From REBR01 sp033721915 (lineage in GTDB: Bacteria > Pseudomonadota > Gammaproteobacteria > Pseudomonadales > Oleiphilaceae): a stretch of 16,486 nucleotides of DNA. The first letter of the stretch is position 1. Each line of letters begins with the position of its first letter. The notes under the pieces were generated by a model that did no database searches, was not told where the DNA came from, and saw nothing but the letters and a program-made list of their open reading frames with translations. Positions 7,201 through 13,926 of this stretch are shown here, one piece after another. The DNA lies in the NCBI GenBank assembly GCA_033721915.1, contig JAWWAC010000063.1:1-16486 (forward strand), in the 5' to 3' direction. The translations under genes and the position numbers were made by a program.

Positions 7201-7926
7201 TTACTCATCCACGCTGATCAGTTCCACATCAAAAATCAGGGCTTCATTGGGTCCAATGCTGCCCTGTCCGCCCGGCCCGTAAGCCAGCTCAGGCGGCAGG
7301 TAGATCTTGTATCGGGCGCCTTCTTCCATCAGCTGAAGTGCCTCGGTCCAGCCGGCAATAACGTTCTGCAGCGGGAAGCTGACCGGCTCGCCGCGTTCAC
7401 GGGAGCTGTCGAAGGTGGTGCCGTCGATCAGTGTGCCGGTGTAGTGCACGGTCACCGTATCGGTGGCATCCGGTGAAGCGCCGTCGCCTTCTTCCAGCAC
7501 TTCGTACTGCAGGCCGCTGTCGGTGACGGTCACTTCATCGCGTTTGGCGTTTTCCGCCAGGAATTCTTCCGCACGGGCCTTGTTTTCCTCGGCCTGCTTG
7601 CTCTGCTGGTTCTGCTGCTCCTGCTGGGCCTGCTGCTGCTGTTCCATCATCTTCTGCTGGAAGGCCTGCAGGGTCTCCCGGATTTCCTCTTCGCTCATCA
7701 GGGCTTCATTGTTTTCCAGGCCATCTTCCACGCCCTGCAGAAAGGCCTCCACCTCGATGTCCGGCAGGTCGTTCTTCATGCGGTTGGCGAAGGTCATGCC
7801 CATGCTATAACCCGTGCGCTTTTCTTCCGTGTCCAGTGTGACGGATTTTTCCTGATTATCGGCGCTGTCGGCGCAACCCGCCAGCATCAGGCCTGCCACT
7901 GCCGTGGCAATCAGTGTTTTTTTCAT
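7201..7926 (-). CDS. FKBP-type peptidyl-prolyl isomerase, lipoprotein (Mip/FkpA-like)
   Basis: A 241-residue envelope foldase (EC 5.2.1.8). Residues 1-18 form a lipoprotein signal ending in LAGC with Cys18 lipidated; Ala at +2 suggests outer membrane sorting. The N-terminal FKBP_N dimerisation region (about 30-115) includes a Gln-rich coiled coil (QQKMMEQQQQAQQEQQNQQ at 90-108). The C-terminal FKBP domain (about 137-239) has the pocket residues Tyr162, Phe172-Asp173, Val189-Ile190, Trp193, Tyr216, Ile224 and Phe232. The ATG at 7926 follows AGGAAGG by seven bases; the in-frame upstream GTG-type extension would destroy the signal peptide. A good promoter candidate sits upstream (7965-7993). Family is certain; whether it is best called fkpA, fklB or mip is not. 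Confidence 0.93.
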   Translation of the reverse strand: MKKTLIATAVAGLMLAGCADSADNQEKSVTLDTEEKRTGYSMGMTFANRMKNDLPDIEVEAFLQGVEDGLENNEALMSEEEIRETLQAFQQKMMEQQQQAQQEQQNQQSKQAEENKARAEEFLAENAKRDEVTVTDSGLQYEVLEEGDGASPDATDTVTVHYTGTLIDGTTFDSSRERGEPVSFPLQNVIAGWTEALQLMEEGARYKIYLPPELAYGPGGQGSIGPNEALIFDVELISVDE

Positions 7927-7964
7927 AATGAAACCTTCCTGCTGCGATTGATTGGAGAAACGGA

Positions 7965-7993
7965 ACCATAACCTGTTTGGGGACCCCGGCCAA
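7965..7993 (-). promoter_or_regulatory. Promoter candidate for the FKBP gene
   Basis: On the minus strand, TTGGCC (7988-7993) and TATGGT (7965-7970) are spaced exactly 17 bases apart, each four of six consensus. The predicted start near 7958 gives a leader of about 32 bases. The -35 overlaps the hairpin at 7983-8000. Confidence 0.4.
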
Positions 7994-8000
7994 CCGGGGT
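7983..8000. other. GC hairpin between DUF4124-like gene and FKBP gene
   Basis: ACCCCGG (7983-7989) pairs with CCGGGGT (7994-8000) around a 4-base loop, 15 bases after the DUF4124-like stop. No T-run follows on the minus strand, so it is at best a weak terminator, or an operator overlapping the FKBP promoter. Confidence 0.35.
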
Positions 8001-8015
8001 TACGCACTATTCATT

Positions 8016-8306
8016 CTACTGACGCACCGAGGGCAGGGAATTGACCCGATCGTCCAAAGGAATCGCCCTGGAGGGGTAGTCATCCGGCGCACGGTCACTG
8101 AAGTGCAGGGTGCCGCTGGAGTCCCGCCAGCGGAAGATCATCTCGGGAGCCTGCTGGTCGCTGGTCAGCCGTGGCAGTGGGATGATTTCCTCAAAGGCGG
8201 GCAGCGGTTTCGGGCCGTCGGACTTGTGGTGGCTGGCAAAGGCGATGACGGCCAGTATCAGTGCCAGGGCAAGGGCCAGCGCAGTGAGGATGCCGGGACG
8301 AATCAT
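8016..8306 (-). CDS. Small membrane-anchored DUF4124-like protein
   Basis: A 96-residue protein. Residues 6-24 are a very hydrophobic Ala/Leu-rich segment (uncleaved anchor or signal peptide). After a linker comes a short motif, MIFRWRDSSGTLHFSDRAP (56-74), typical of DUF4124 proteins, which usually read YKWxDxxGxxHFSDxPP near the N-terminus of the exported part; here it is near the C-terminus. It would sit in the periplasm. The start ATG at 8306 overlaps the upstream TIGR02444 stop by ATGA, so translation is probably coupled. The FKBP gene lies 89 bases downstream. Function unknown. Confidence 0.75.
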   Translation of the reverse strand: MIRPGILTALALALALILAVIAFASHHKSDGPKPLPAFEEIIPLPRLTSDQQAPEMIFRWRDSSGTLHFSDRAPDDYPSRAIPLDDRVNSLPSVRQ

Positions 8307-8806
8307 GAGTGTGTGGCTCCGTGGCTGATGGCGGTGGCAATGCGCCGGGCGTGCAGGGCGCCGGCGTCCTGGAACAGCTGCTGGAGATTGTCACTGACGC
8401 GCCCGGCAAAGGCCAGTGTCTGTGCCGCCCGCCAGTGGGGGTTGCCATCACGCATCAGGCTGTACCACCAGGCCAGCTCCACCCGTTCTGACTCCAGCTC
8501 GGCCTGTTTGCAACCCTGTCGCAGTGGCGCCACGGCGGTGGCCTCCCGGTGCAGCGACTGTCGCAGTGCCCGCAGCCTCTCGGTGACATCCTCGCGCCAG
8601 TGGCGGATGGGTTCCGGCTCCCGGGCGTCCCACCACAGCCCCTCGGCGGCACTGAACAGGGCCACCAGTATATGACTGACGGACCAGCCATCGGACTGGG
8701 CCGCCAGGCAGGCGGATTCAAAGGCCGGCCGCTGCCAGTAGCGCCCGGCCATCTGCCACAGCGGGTTGTCCAGTTCCAGCCCGTGGGGGGGATGCTGGCG
8801 TATCAT
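8303..8806 (-). CDS. TIGR02444/DUF2390 family protein
   Basis: A 167-residue cytoplasmic protein of unknown function. The N-terminal part (NPLWQMAGRYWQRPAFESAC, 14-33, then SVSHILVALFSAAEGLWW) matches the TIGR02444 (DUF2390) family, which is confined largely to Pseudomonas-like and related gammaproteobacteria. No signal peptide, membrane segment or catalytic motif is evident; it is helical and rich in Arg, Trp and Ala. It begins 29 bases from the ABC-F ATPase gene on the other strand, an association I recall from pseudomonads, and overlaps the DUF4124-like gene by four bases (ATGA). The ATG at 8806 has only a distant AGGGA upstream. Confidence 0.8.
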   Translation of the reverse strand: MIRQHPPHGLELDNPLWQMAGRYWQRPAFESACLAAQSDGWSVSHILVALFSAAEGLWWDAREPEPIRHWREDVTERLRALRQSLHREATAVAPLRQGCKQAELESERVELAWWYSLMRDGNPHWRAAQTLAFAGRVSDNLQQLFQDAGALHARRIATAISHGATHS

Positions 8807-8823
8807 GAATAACCGATTCCCTG

Positions 8824-8829
8824 TAAAAT
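8824..8829 (+). promoter_or_regulatory. -10 element candidate for the ABC-F gene, possibly leaderless
   Basis: TAAAAT (five of six) ends seven bases before the ABC-F ATG at 8836, so a transcript from it would begin at or next to the start codon. No Shine-Dalgarno is visible between 8807 and 8835. The -35 is poor. If transcription instead starts upstream, the gene simply lacks a recognisable ribosome site. Confidence 0.35.
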
Positions 8830-8835
8830 GCGGCC

Positions 8836-10785
8836 ATGCTAAAAATCGAAGATCTCAGTTTACAGCGCGGTGGCCAGTGGTTGCTAGAACACAGCACGGC
8901 CACCATCCAGCCCGGCCAGAAAGTGGCTCTGGTGGGGGCCAACGGCGTGGGAAAATCCAGCCTGTTTTCGCTGATCCTGGGGGATCTGACGCCGGACAGT
9001 GGCAGCATCTCACTGCCCGGTGGCTGCCGCCTGGCCCACATGGCCCAGGAGGTGGCGGGCAGTGACCGCACCGCCCTGGACTTTGTGCTGGACGGGCACC
9101 GTGAGCTGCGGGAACTGGAACGGCAACTGGCCCGGGCGGAAGCGGCGGACGACCACCAGGCACTGGCCCGCATCCATGGCGACCTGGACACACTGGAGGC
9201 CTGGGCGGCCCCCAGGCTGGCCCAACAGCTGCTGCGGGGTCTGGGTTTTGTGGATGCGGACGCACAAAGGCCCGTGAGTGATTTCTCCGGTGGCTGGCGT
9301 ATCCGCCTGAACCTGGCCCAGACACTGATGATGCCCTCGGATGTCATGCTGCTGGATGAGCCCACCAACCACCTGGACATCGAGGCCTGCTACTGGCTGG
9401 AAAACCGCCTGCAGCAGTACCCGGGCACACTGCTGTTTATCTCCCATGACCGGGATTTCATGGACCGGGTGGCCACCCATGTGATGCACTTCGAGCAGCA
9501 TCAGCTGTTTGCCTATACGGGCAACTATTTCAGCTTCGAGAAGCAGCGCTCGGAGAGGCTCGCACTGCAGCAGGCCCAGCACGAGAAGCAGCAGAAGCGG
9601 GTGGCTGAGATACAGGGGTTTGTGGACCGTTTCCGTTACCAGGCCAACAAGGCCAAGCAGGCCCAGAGCCGTATCAAGGCGCTGGAGCGCATGCAGGAGG
9701 TGGCGCCGGTGCACGCCGCCTCCCGGTTCGAGTTCCGCTTCCCATCGGCGGACAAGGTCTCCACACCGCTGCTGAGCATCCGTGACGGAGCCGTGGGCTA
9801 TAACGGCAAGCCGCTGCTGTCGGGCATCAACCTGAACCTGATGCCCGGCAGCCGTATCGGACTGCTGGGGGCCAATGGCGCCGGCAAGTCCACGCTGATC
9901 GGCGCACTGCGCGGATCACGGGAGCTGATCAAAGGCGACCGCACCCCCGGCGAGCACTTTCTGCCGGGCTATTTCGCACAGCACCAGCTGGATGAGCTGG
10001 ATCTGGGCGCCAGCGGCTTTACCCACCTGCAGCGTCTCTCCCCCAAGGCCTCCGAGCAGTCCATCCGCAACTTCCTGGGAGGCTTCGGCTTCCGGGGGGA
10101 TGACGCCATGGCCAACATACGCCACTTCTCCGGCGGCGAGAAAGCCCGGCTGGCACTGGCCATTATCGCCTGGCAGAAGCCCAATGTGCTGTTCCTGGAC
10201 GAGCCCACCAACCACCTGGACCTGGAGATGCGACAGGCACTGGCCTATGCCCTGCAGGACTTTGCCGGGGCCATGGTGCTGGTCTCCCACGACCGGCACT
10301 TGCTGCGCAATACCGTGGACACCTTCTGGCGGGTTTCCGGCGGAACGGTCAGTGAGTTCGACGGAGACCTGGAGGAGTACGAGCGGTGGCTCTCTGAGGG
10401 CTCCCCAGAGACGAGTGACTCCGCACCGGTTGAAGGGGGCCGGCCGGACAGAGCCGGCACCGCTGCCGGTGGCGCCGGTGAAGACGGTCTCAGCCCTGAC
10501 GATCGCAAGGCCCGCAAGCGCGCCGAGGCGGAGCATCGCAAGAAGATCAGCCCCTACCGGCGCAAGGCCGCCGAGCATGAAAAGACCCTGGAGGCACTGC
10601 AGAAAGAGCTGTCGGAGCTGGAGCAGCAACTCTCGGACCCGGTCCTGTACGAGTCGGACCAGAAGGCGCAGTTGCAGACACTGCTCAGCCACCAGGGGCA
10701 GCTCCAGGCCCGCCTTGAGGAGACGGAAGAGGCCTGGCTGGCGGTGACCGAGGAAATCGAGAACCTGGAGGCGGAGCTGGGGTAA
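8836..10785 (+). CDS. yheS: ABC-F family ATPase, YheS type
   Basis: A 649-residue soluble protein with two ABC domains and no membrane segments. ABC-F proteins bind the ribosomal E site and relieve stalled translation; E. coli YheS has 637 residues. Domain 1: Walker A GANGVGKS (34-41), signature FSGGWRIRL, Walker B and switch VMLLDEPTNHLD (170-181) with catalytic Glu175. An interdomain linker with charged helices (about 240-300) corresponds to the P-site tRNA interaction motif. Domain 2: Walker A GANGAGKST (345-353), signature FSGGEKARLALAI, Walker B VLFLDEPTNHLD with Glu456. A basic coiled-coil tail (about 552-649) follows a Gly/Pro-rich spacer, as in YheS and Uup. The start fits the YheS N-terminus (RGGQWLLEHSTATIQPGQKV against RGVRVLLDNATATINPGQKV). 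YheS is preferred over Uup or EttA on linker and length. It converges with ppx 15 bases away. Confidence 0.9.
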   Translation: MLKIEDLSLQRGGQWLLEHSTATIQPGQKVALVGANGVGKSSLFSLILGDLTPDSGSISLPGGCRLAHMAQEVAGSDRTALDFVLDGHRELRELERQLARAEAADDHQALARIHGDLDTLEAWAAPRLAQQLLRGLGFVDADAQRPVSDFSGGWRIRLNLAQTLMMPSDVMLLDEPTNHLDIEACYWLENRLQQYPGTLLFISHDRDFMDRVATHVMHFEQHQLFAYTGNYFSFEKQRSERLALQQAQHEKQQKRVAEIQGFVDRFRYQANKAKQAQSRIKALERMQEVAPVHAASRFEFRFPSADKVSTPLLSIRDGAVGYNGKPLLSGINLNLMPGSRIGLLGANGAGKSTLIGALRGSRELIKGDRTPGEHFLPGYFAQHQLDELDLGASGFTHLQRLSPKASEQSIRNFLGGFGFRGDDAMANIRHFSGGEKARLALAIIAWQKPNVLFLDEPTNHLDLEMRQALAYALQDFAGAMVLVSHDRHLLRNTVDTFWRVSGGTVSEFDGDLEEYERWLSEGSPETSDSAPVEGGRPDRAGTAAGGAGEDGLSPDDRKARKRAEAEHRKKISPYRRKAAEHEKTLEALQKELSELEQQLSDPVLYESDQKAQLQTLLSHQGQLQARLEETEEAWLAVTEEIENLEAELG

Positions 10786-10800
10786 ATGGCCTGGGCTCCG

Positions 10801-12372
10801 TCACTCCTGGCCGTTGTTCTGATCTCTCTCAGGCCGTATCAGCAGCCTGAACCCCGCCTTCTCCAGGTAGCGCCGTTCGGACTCCATATCCGCCCTTGTC
10901 AGTGGGTGGTCTTCCAGCCACTGGGGGTCAAACTCAATGGTCAGCCGGTTGTTGCCGGCGCTGAGGGTAAAGGGGGGCGGGTCATCGTGGTTGCGCCCGT
11001 GCTGGAGCAGCACCGCCAGGCGAAGAATCACCGCCAGACGCTTGAGAGGCAGAATGTCCTCCTCGGCGTGGGTGTCGAAGACGGCGTTGTTGAACTTGCG
11101 GCGGTGGCTGCGCACCAGTGTGGCCAGTGCCTCCTGGTCGTCCTGTGAGAAACCCGGCAGATCCGAGTACTGCAACAGGTAGCCGCCATGCTTGTGGTAC
11201 TGGGTGTGGCTGATGGCCAGTCCCACCTCATGCACCCGGCTGGCCCAGCGCAGCAGGTTGGAGAAGTAGGGCGAGCTCAGTGACCAGTCCGAGGCCACCT
11301 GGCTGCGGGCAATCTGGGCGGTGCGCTCCACCGCTTCCGCCTGTGCGGTATCCACCCGGTAACGCTCCTGCAGCGCCGAAATGGAGCGTTCACGCACATC
11401 CTCATGCTCGATGCGCCCCACCATGTCGTACAGCAGGCCTTCACGCAGGGCACCGTCGGCGTAGTGCATCTGCTCAATGCCCAGTGACTCGAAGGCGGCA
11501 TAGAGGATGGCGAAACCGGCCGGGAAGATGCTCTGTCGCTCACTGCGCACCCCCAGCTCCTCAAGGCGCCCCACATGACCCATATCGATCAGACGCCGGC
11601 GCAGATCCCTGAGGCTGGCCAGGGTGATGCCATTGGGGCTGAGGTTGAGGCTCTGCAGCACGCTCTCGATGGACTTGATGGAGCCGGAAGAGCCGATGCA
11701 GCTCTGCCAGCCCAGGCGGCGGTAGCGGCGCTGGATATTCAGCAGCTCCTGGCGGGCGTGGGTGATGGCCTGCTGCATGCGCTTGCGGCTGATGCGGCCG
11801 TCGTGGAAATAGCGGTTGCGGAAGGAGACGCAGCCCATGTGCAGGCTCTCCGTCTCCTGGGGCTCAAAGCGTTCGCCGATGATAAACTCGGTGCTGCCGC
11901 CGCCAATGTCCACCACCAGTCGCCGGCCCAGGTCGTCCGCCAGGGTATGGGCCACCCCCAGGTAGATGATGCGTGCCTCCTCGCGGCCGGCGATAATCTC
12001 CACCGGACAGCCCAGCACCGCCTCCGCCCGCAGCACAAAGCGCTGGGCGTTGCGAGCCACCCGCAGGGCATTGGTGCCCACCACCCGCACGGAACCCGGC
12101 GCCATGCCCTGTATGCGCTGTGAAAAGCGACGCAGGCACTCCAGGGCCCGCTGCTGTGACTCTTCCGTGAGGTAGTTGCGGGCATCCAGGCCGGCGCCGA
12201 GCTGGACCTTTTCCCCCATTTTTTCCAGGGTGCGGATCTCTCCCTGAACCCGCTGGGCCACCACCATGTGGAAGCTGTTGGAACCCAGGTCTATGGCTGC
12301 CAGCAGATCCGGGTTATCATGGCCGTCCGGTGGGGTAACGGTAGAGGGGCTGACGGTTCGGGGTATGGACAC
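10801..12372 (-). CDS. ppx: Exopolyphosphatase (Ppx/GppA family)
   Basis: A 523-residue Ppx/GppA phosphatase that removes terminal phosphate from polyphosphate (EC 3.6.1.11); family members may also convert pppGpp to ppGpp. The first ASKHA motif is AAIDLGSNSFHMVVA (25-39). The catalytic glutamate lies in AGREEARIIYLGV (131/132, equivalent to Glu121 of E. coli Ppx). The second phosphate motif is VVDIGGGSTEFIIG (153-166), and MGCVSFRNRYF follows. The C-terminal HD-like part contains RWASRVHEVGLAISHTQYHKHG and LVRSHRRKF. Length suits Ppx (E. coli 513). The start is GTG at 12372, since no ATG precedes the first motif; AGAGGA lies about 12 bases upstream. It is divergent from trxA, the arrangement in Pseudomonas, where ppk is also adjacent. 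No ppk is here. Its stop is 15 bases from the convergent ABC-F stop, without a terminator. Confidence 0.95.
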   Translation of the reverse strand: MSIPRTVSPSTVTPPDGHDNPDLLAAIDLGSNSFHMVVAQRVQGEIRTLEKMGEKVQLGAGLDARNYLTEESQQRALECLRRFSQRIQGMAPGSVRVVGTNALRVARNAQRFVLRAEAVLGCPVEIIAGREEARIIYLGVAHTLADDLGRRLVVDIGGGSTEFIIGERFEPQETESLHMGCVSFRNRYFHDGRISRKRMQQAITHARQELLNIQRRYRRLGWQSCIGSSGSIKSIESVLQSLNLSPNGITLASLRDLRRRLIDMGHVGRLEELGVRSERQSIFPAGFAILYAAFESLGIEQMHYADGALREGLLYDMVGRIEHEDVRERSISALQERYRVDTAQAEAVERTAQIARSQVASDWSLSSPYFSNLLRWASRVHEVGLAISHTQYHKHGGYLLQYSDLPGFSQDDQEALATLVRSHRRKFNNAVFDTHAEEDILPLKRLAVILRLAVLLQHGRNHDDPPPFTLSAGNNRLTIEFDPQWLEDHPLTRADMESERRYLEKAGFRLLIRPERDQNNGQE

Positions 12373-12377
12373 GAGTC

Positions 12378-12405
12378 TTGAAATCCTCTTGGCAGGCCTT
12401 ATATT
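12378..12405 (+). promoter_or_regulatory. Sigma-70 promoter for trxA
   Basis: TTGAAA (12378-12383, five of six) and TATATT (12400-12405, five of six) are separated by 16 bases. The predicted start near 12412 gives a leader of about 160 bases. A small palindrome CTGTG-CGT-CACAG (12409-12421) covers the predicted start. Confidence 0.6.
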
Positions 12406-12408
12406 CTA

Positions 12409-12572
12409 CTGTGCGTCACAGCGGCTGGTTCGGGGACGGAGCCGATTGTAACGGCAGGCTCCGCCTCCTGTCACAGTGTACGGGGTGTTACGGAACCCCC
12501 GGTCAGTGCGTTCACTGTGGCCTCGCCCGGCACAATGCCCGGCCAATCATTCATGTCAGTCAGGATAGTACC
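12409..12572 (+). promoter_or_regulatory. Structured 5' leader of trxA
   Basis: Three hairpins can be drawn: CGGAGCC (12437-12443) with GGCTCCG (12457-12463); GGGGT (12482-12486) with ACCCC (12495-12499); CAGTG (12504-12508) with CACTG (12513-12517). A 13-codon frame from ATG 12535 ends in a TGA that overlaps the trxA ATG (ATGA at 12573-12576). No known riboswitch motif is recognised. The leader is longer than a simple gene needs; its function is inferred only. Confidence 0.3.
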
Positions 12573-12899
12573 ATGAGCGACAACATAGTATACGTAACAG
12601 ACAGCTCCTTCGAAGACGAAGTGCTGAAGTCCGACACACCGGTTCTGGTGGACTATTGGGCCGAGTGGTGTGGTCCCTGCAAGATGATCGCCCCGGTACT
12701 GGAAGAGATTGCCGACAGCTACGAAGGCAAGCTGAAAATTGCCAAGCTGAATATCGATGAGAATCCTCAGACACCGCCCAAGTTCAACATCCGTGGTATT
12801 CCCACGCTGATGCTGTTCAAAAACGGCAATGTGGACGCCACCAAGGTGGGTGCCCTGTCCAAGTCCCAGCTGACGGCGTTTCTCGACAGCAACCTCTGA
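12573..12899 (+). CDS. trxA: Thioredoxin 1
   Basis: A 108-residue cytoplasmic thioredoxin, the general protein-disulfide reductase that receives electrons from thioredoxin reductase. The active site is WCGPC with Cys33 and Cys36, the buried acidic residue is Asp27 (LVDYWAEW), and the cis-proline is Pro77 in GIPTLMLF. Length equals E. coli TrxA within one residue. The ATG at 12573 has AGGA (12562-12565) seven bases upstream; the longer in-frame reading to 12378 lies in the leader and is not thioredoxin-like. Two hairpins with short T-runs follow directly. In many gammaproteobacteria rho follows trxA; here mobA does. Confidence 0.97.
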   Translation: MSDNIVYVTDSSFEDEVLKSDTPVLVDYWAEWCGPCKMIAPVLEEIADSYEGKLKIAKLNIDENPQTPPKFNIRGIPTLMLFKNGNVDATKVGALSKSQLTAFLDSNL

Positions 12900-12914
12900 A
12901 ACCTTTCCCGGTTC

Positions 12915-12966
12915 CCCGGCTAACGGCCGGGTTTGCTAGGCCACCTTCGGGTGGCTTTGTTGTTTG
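12915..12966 (+). terminator. Tandem intrinsic terminators after trxA
   Basis: Hairpin 1: CCCGGC (12915-12920) with GCCGGG (12926-12931), followed by TTT. Hairpin 2: GCCACC (12940-12945), a stable TTCG tetraloop, GGTGGC (12950-12955), then TTTGTTGTTTG. Together they should isolate trxA from mobA. Confidence 0.85.
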
Positions 12967-13028
12967 TAGAGAGGACTGAAAACCGGGACACCAGGGCCGC
13001 GCCCTGCTGGCAGAGACGGAGACAGGGA

Positions 13029-13628
13029 ATGACAGCACAACAGACTCCGCCGGAACTGGCCGGGCTGATTCTTGCCGGTGGCCATGGAAAGCGTCTTGGC
13101 GGCTGCGACAAGGGGTTGTTGGCGGTGGCGGGTGAGCCCTTTGTGGCACCGCTGTCGCGAATGTTGCGACCGGTTGTGGGGCCATTGGCCATCAGTGCCA
13201 ACCGCAGGGAGTCCCAGTACCGGCCATGGTGCGATGAGGTTCTGGCGGACCGGCGCTTCAGTGACTGTGGCCCTCTGGCAGGTCTCTATGAAGGACTGCT
13301 CTGGGCCCGTGAGCGGGGTTGCCAGGGTGTGCTGGTGGCGCCCTGTGATGCGCCTCTGGTCTCTGCGGCCTGGGCCCGGCGCATGGCCGGCGCGGCTGCT
13401 ACGGCGCCGGACGTGGCCCATCTGAGTCAACTGGCCACTGGCTACCAGCCACTGCACGGCTACTTCCCGCTGACCTGTCTCGATGCCATTGACCAGGCGC
13501 TGTCCAGGGGCGAGTTCCAGGTGCGGGCACTGGTGGCGCAACTGCCCGTGCAGTGGTGGGACTGCGATGAGTTCGCCGATGAATTCCTCAATATCAATCG
13601 ACCGGAAGATCTTGAAAGACTGGGCTGA
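13029..13628 (+). CDS. mobA: Molybdenum cofactor guanylyltransferase MobA
   Basis: A 199-residue cytoplasmic nucleotidyltransferase that adds GMP from GTP to molybdopterin to make the guanine dinucleotide form of the cofactor (EC 2.7.7.77; E. coli 194 residues). The GTP-binding signature is LILAGGHGKRLGGCDKGL (13-30), with Lys28 equivalent to the conserved lysine. GPLAG (81-85) and the metal-binding VAPCDAPL (Asp107) follow, and the C-terminus FLNINRPEDLERL is typical. The ATG at 13029 lies seven bases after GGAG (13018-13021); the frame stays open further upstream through the trxA terminator but has no family similarity there. No clear promoter is seen in the 62-base gap after the terminators. 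The moeA-moaD-moaE operon lies 1.7 kb on, on the other strand. Confidence 0.94.
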   Translation: MTAQQTPPELAGLILAGGHGKRLGGCDKGLLAVAGEPFVAPLSRMLRPVVGPLAISANRRESQYRPWCDEVLADRRFSDCGPLAGLYEGLLWARERGCQGVLVAPCDAPLVSAAWARRMAGAAATAPDVAHLSQLATGYQPLHGYFPLTCLDAIDQALSRGEFQVRALVAQLPVQWWDCDEFADEFLNINRPEDLERLG

Positions 13629-13687
13629 TGAACCGTCCGGTTCATTCGCTGATCTTCTCCCCGCCGGCCTGCTGTAAAGGGCAGGCC
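13628..13687 (+). other. Two hairpins after mobA
   Basis: ATGAACCG (13628-13635) and CGGTTCAT (13638-13645) form a perfect palindrome starting at the last base of the mobA stop. GGCCTGC (13666-13672) pairs with GCAGGCC (13681-13687) around an 8-base loop. Neither has a T-run, so they are not standard intrinsic terminators, but may protect the mobA mRNA end ahead of the C-rich tract that follows. Confidence 0.4.
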
Positions 13688-13740
13688 CTCACTCAATCCA
13701 TACTCTCTTCCTCTCTTCACCTTGCTCTGTTACTCACCTT
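13686..13740 (+). promoter_or_regulatory. C-rich, G-poor tract, candidate Rho utilisation site
   Basis: Of 55 bases I count 24 C, 21 T, 8 A and only 2 G, in a window where G and C are otherwise near balance. A C-rich, G-poor, unstructured stretch just after a gene is what Rho loads on. It lies downstream of mobA and upstream of the protease promoter. Inferred from composition alone. Confidence 0.4.
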
Positions 13741-13781
13741 GATGACCGTCTTTATCCCTGGTCGGTGCTGTCTCAATGGGA

Positions 13782-13829
13782 TTGCAAGATACTGGTCATT
13801 TGCAAGAGACCTCGGGGGAGGATTATGCT
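13782..13829 (+). promoter_or_regulatory. Direct repeats and promoter candidate for the protease gene
   Basis: TTGCAAGA occurs at 13782-13789 and again at 13800-13807, 18 bases apart. The second copy supplies TTGCAA (13800-13805) as a -35, and TATGCT (13824-13829) follows after 18 bases as a -10. A small inverted repeat GTGAA-CTTT-TTCAC (13833-13846) covers the predicted start. This would place a leader of about 90 bases before the protease ATG. Confidence 0.4.
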
Positions 13830-13926
13830 TTCGTGAACTTTTTCACATTCTGTAACAGTCTTCCCAGGGCGGATGACCGGATCCGGGGCCTGTCTCTGAT
13901 CCATAACAGCCAACAAGGAGCTTGAA

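Noticed and set aside
12378..12572. In-frame 65-residue extension of thioredoxin
   Set aside because: It would begin inside the -35 of the trxA promoter and is unlike thioredoxin; the ATG at 12573 has AGGA at proper spacing.
13628..13855. 75-codon frame whose ATG overlaps the mobA stop (TGATG)
   Set aside because: Runs through the palindrome, the C-rich tract and the protease promoter; composition is not protein-like and no ribosome site is seen beyond mobA's own end.
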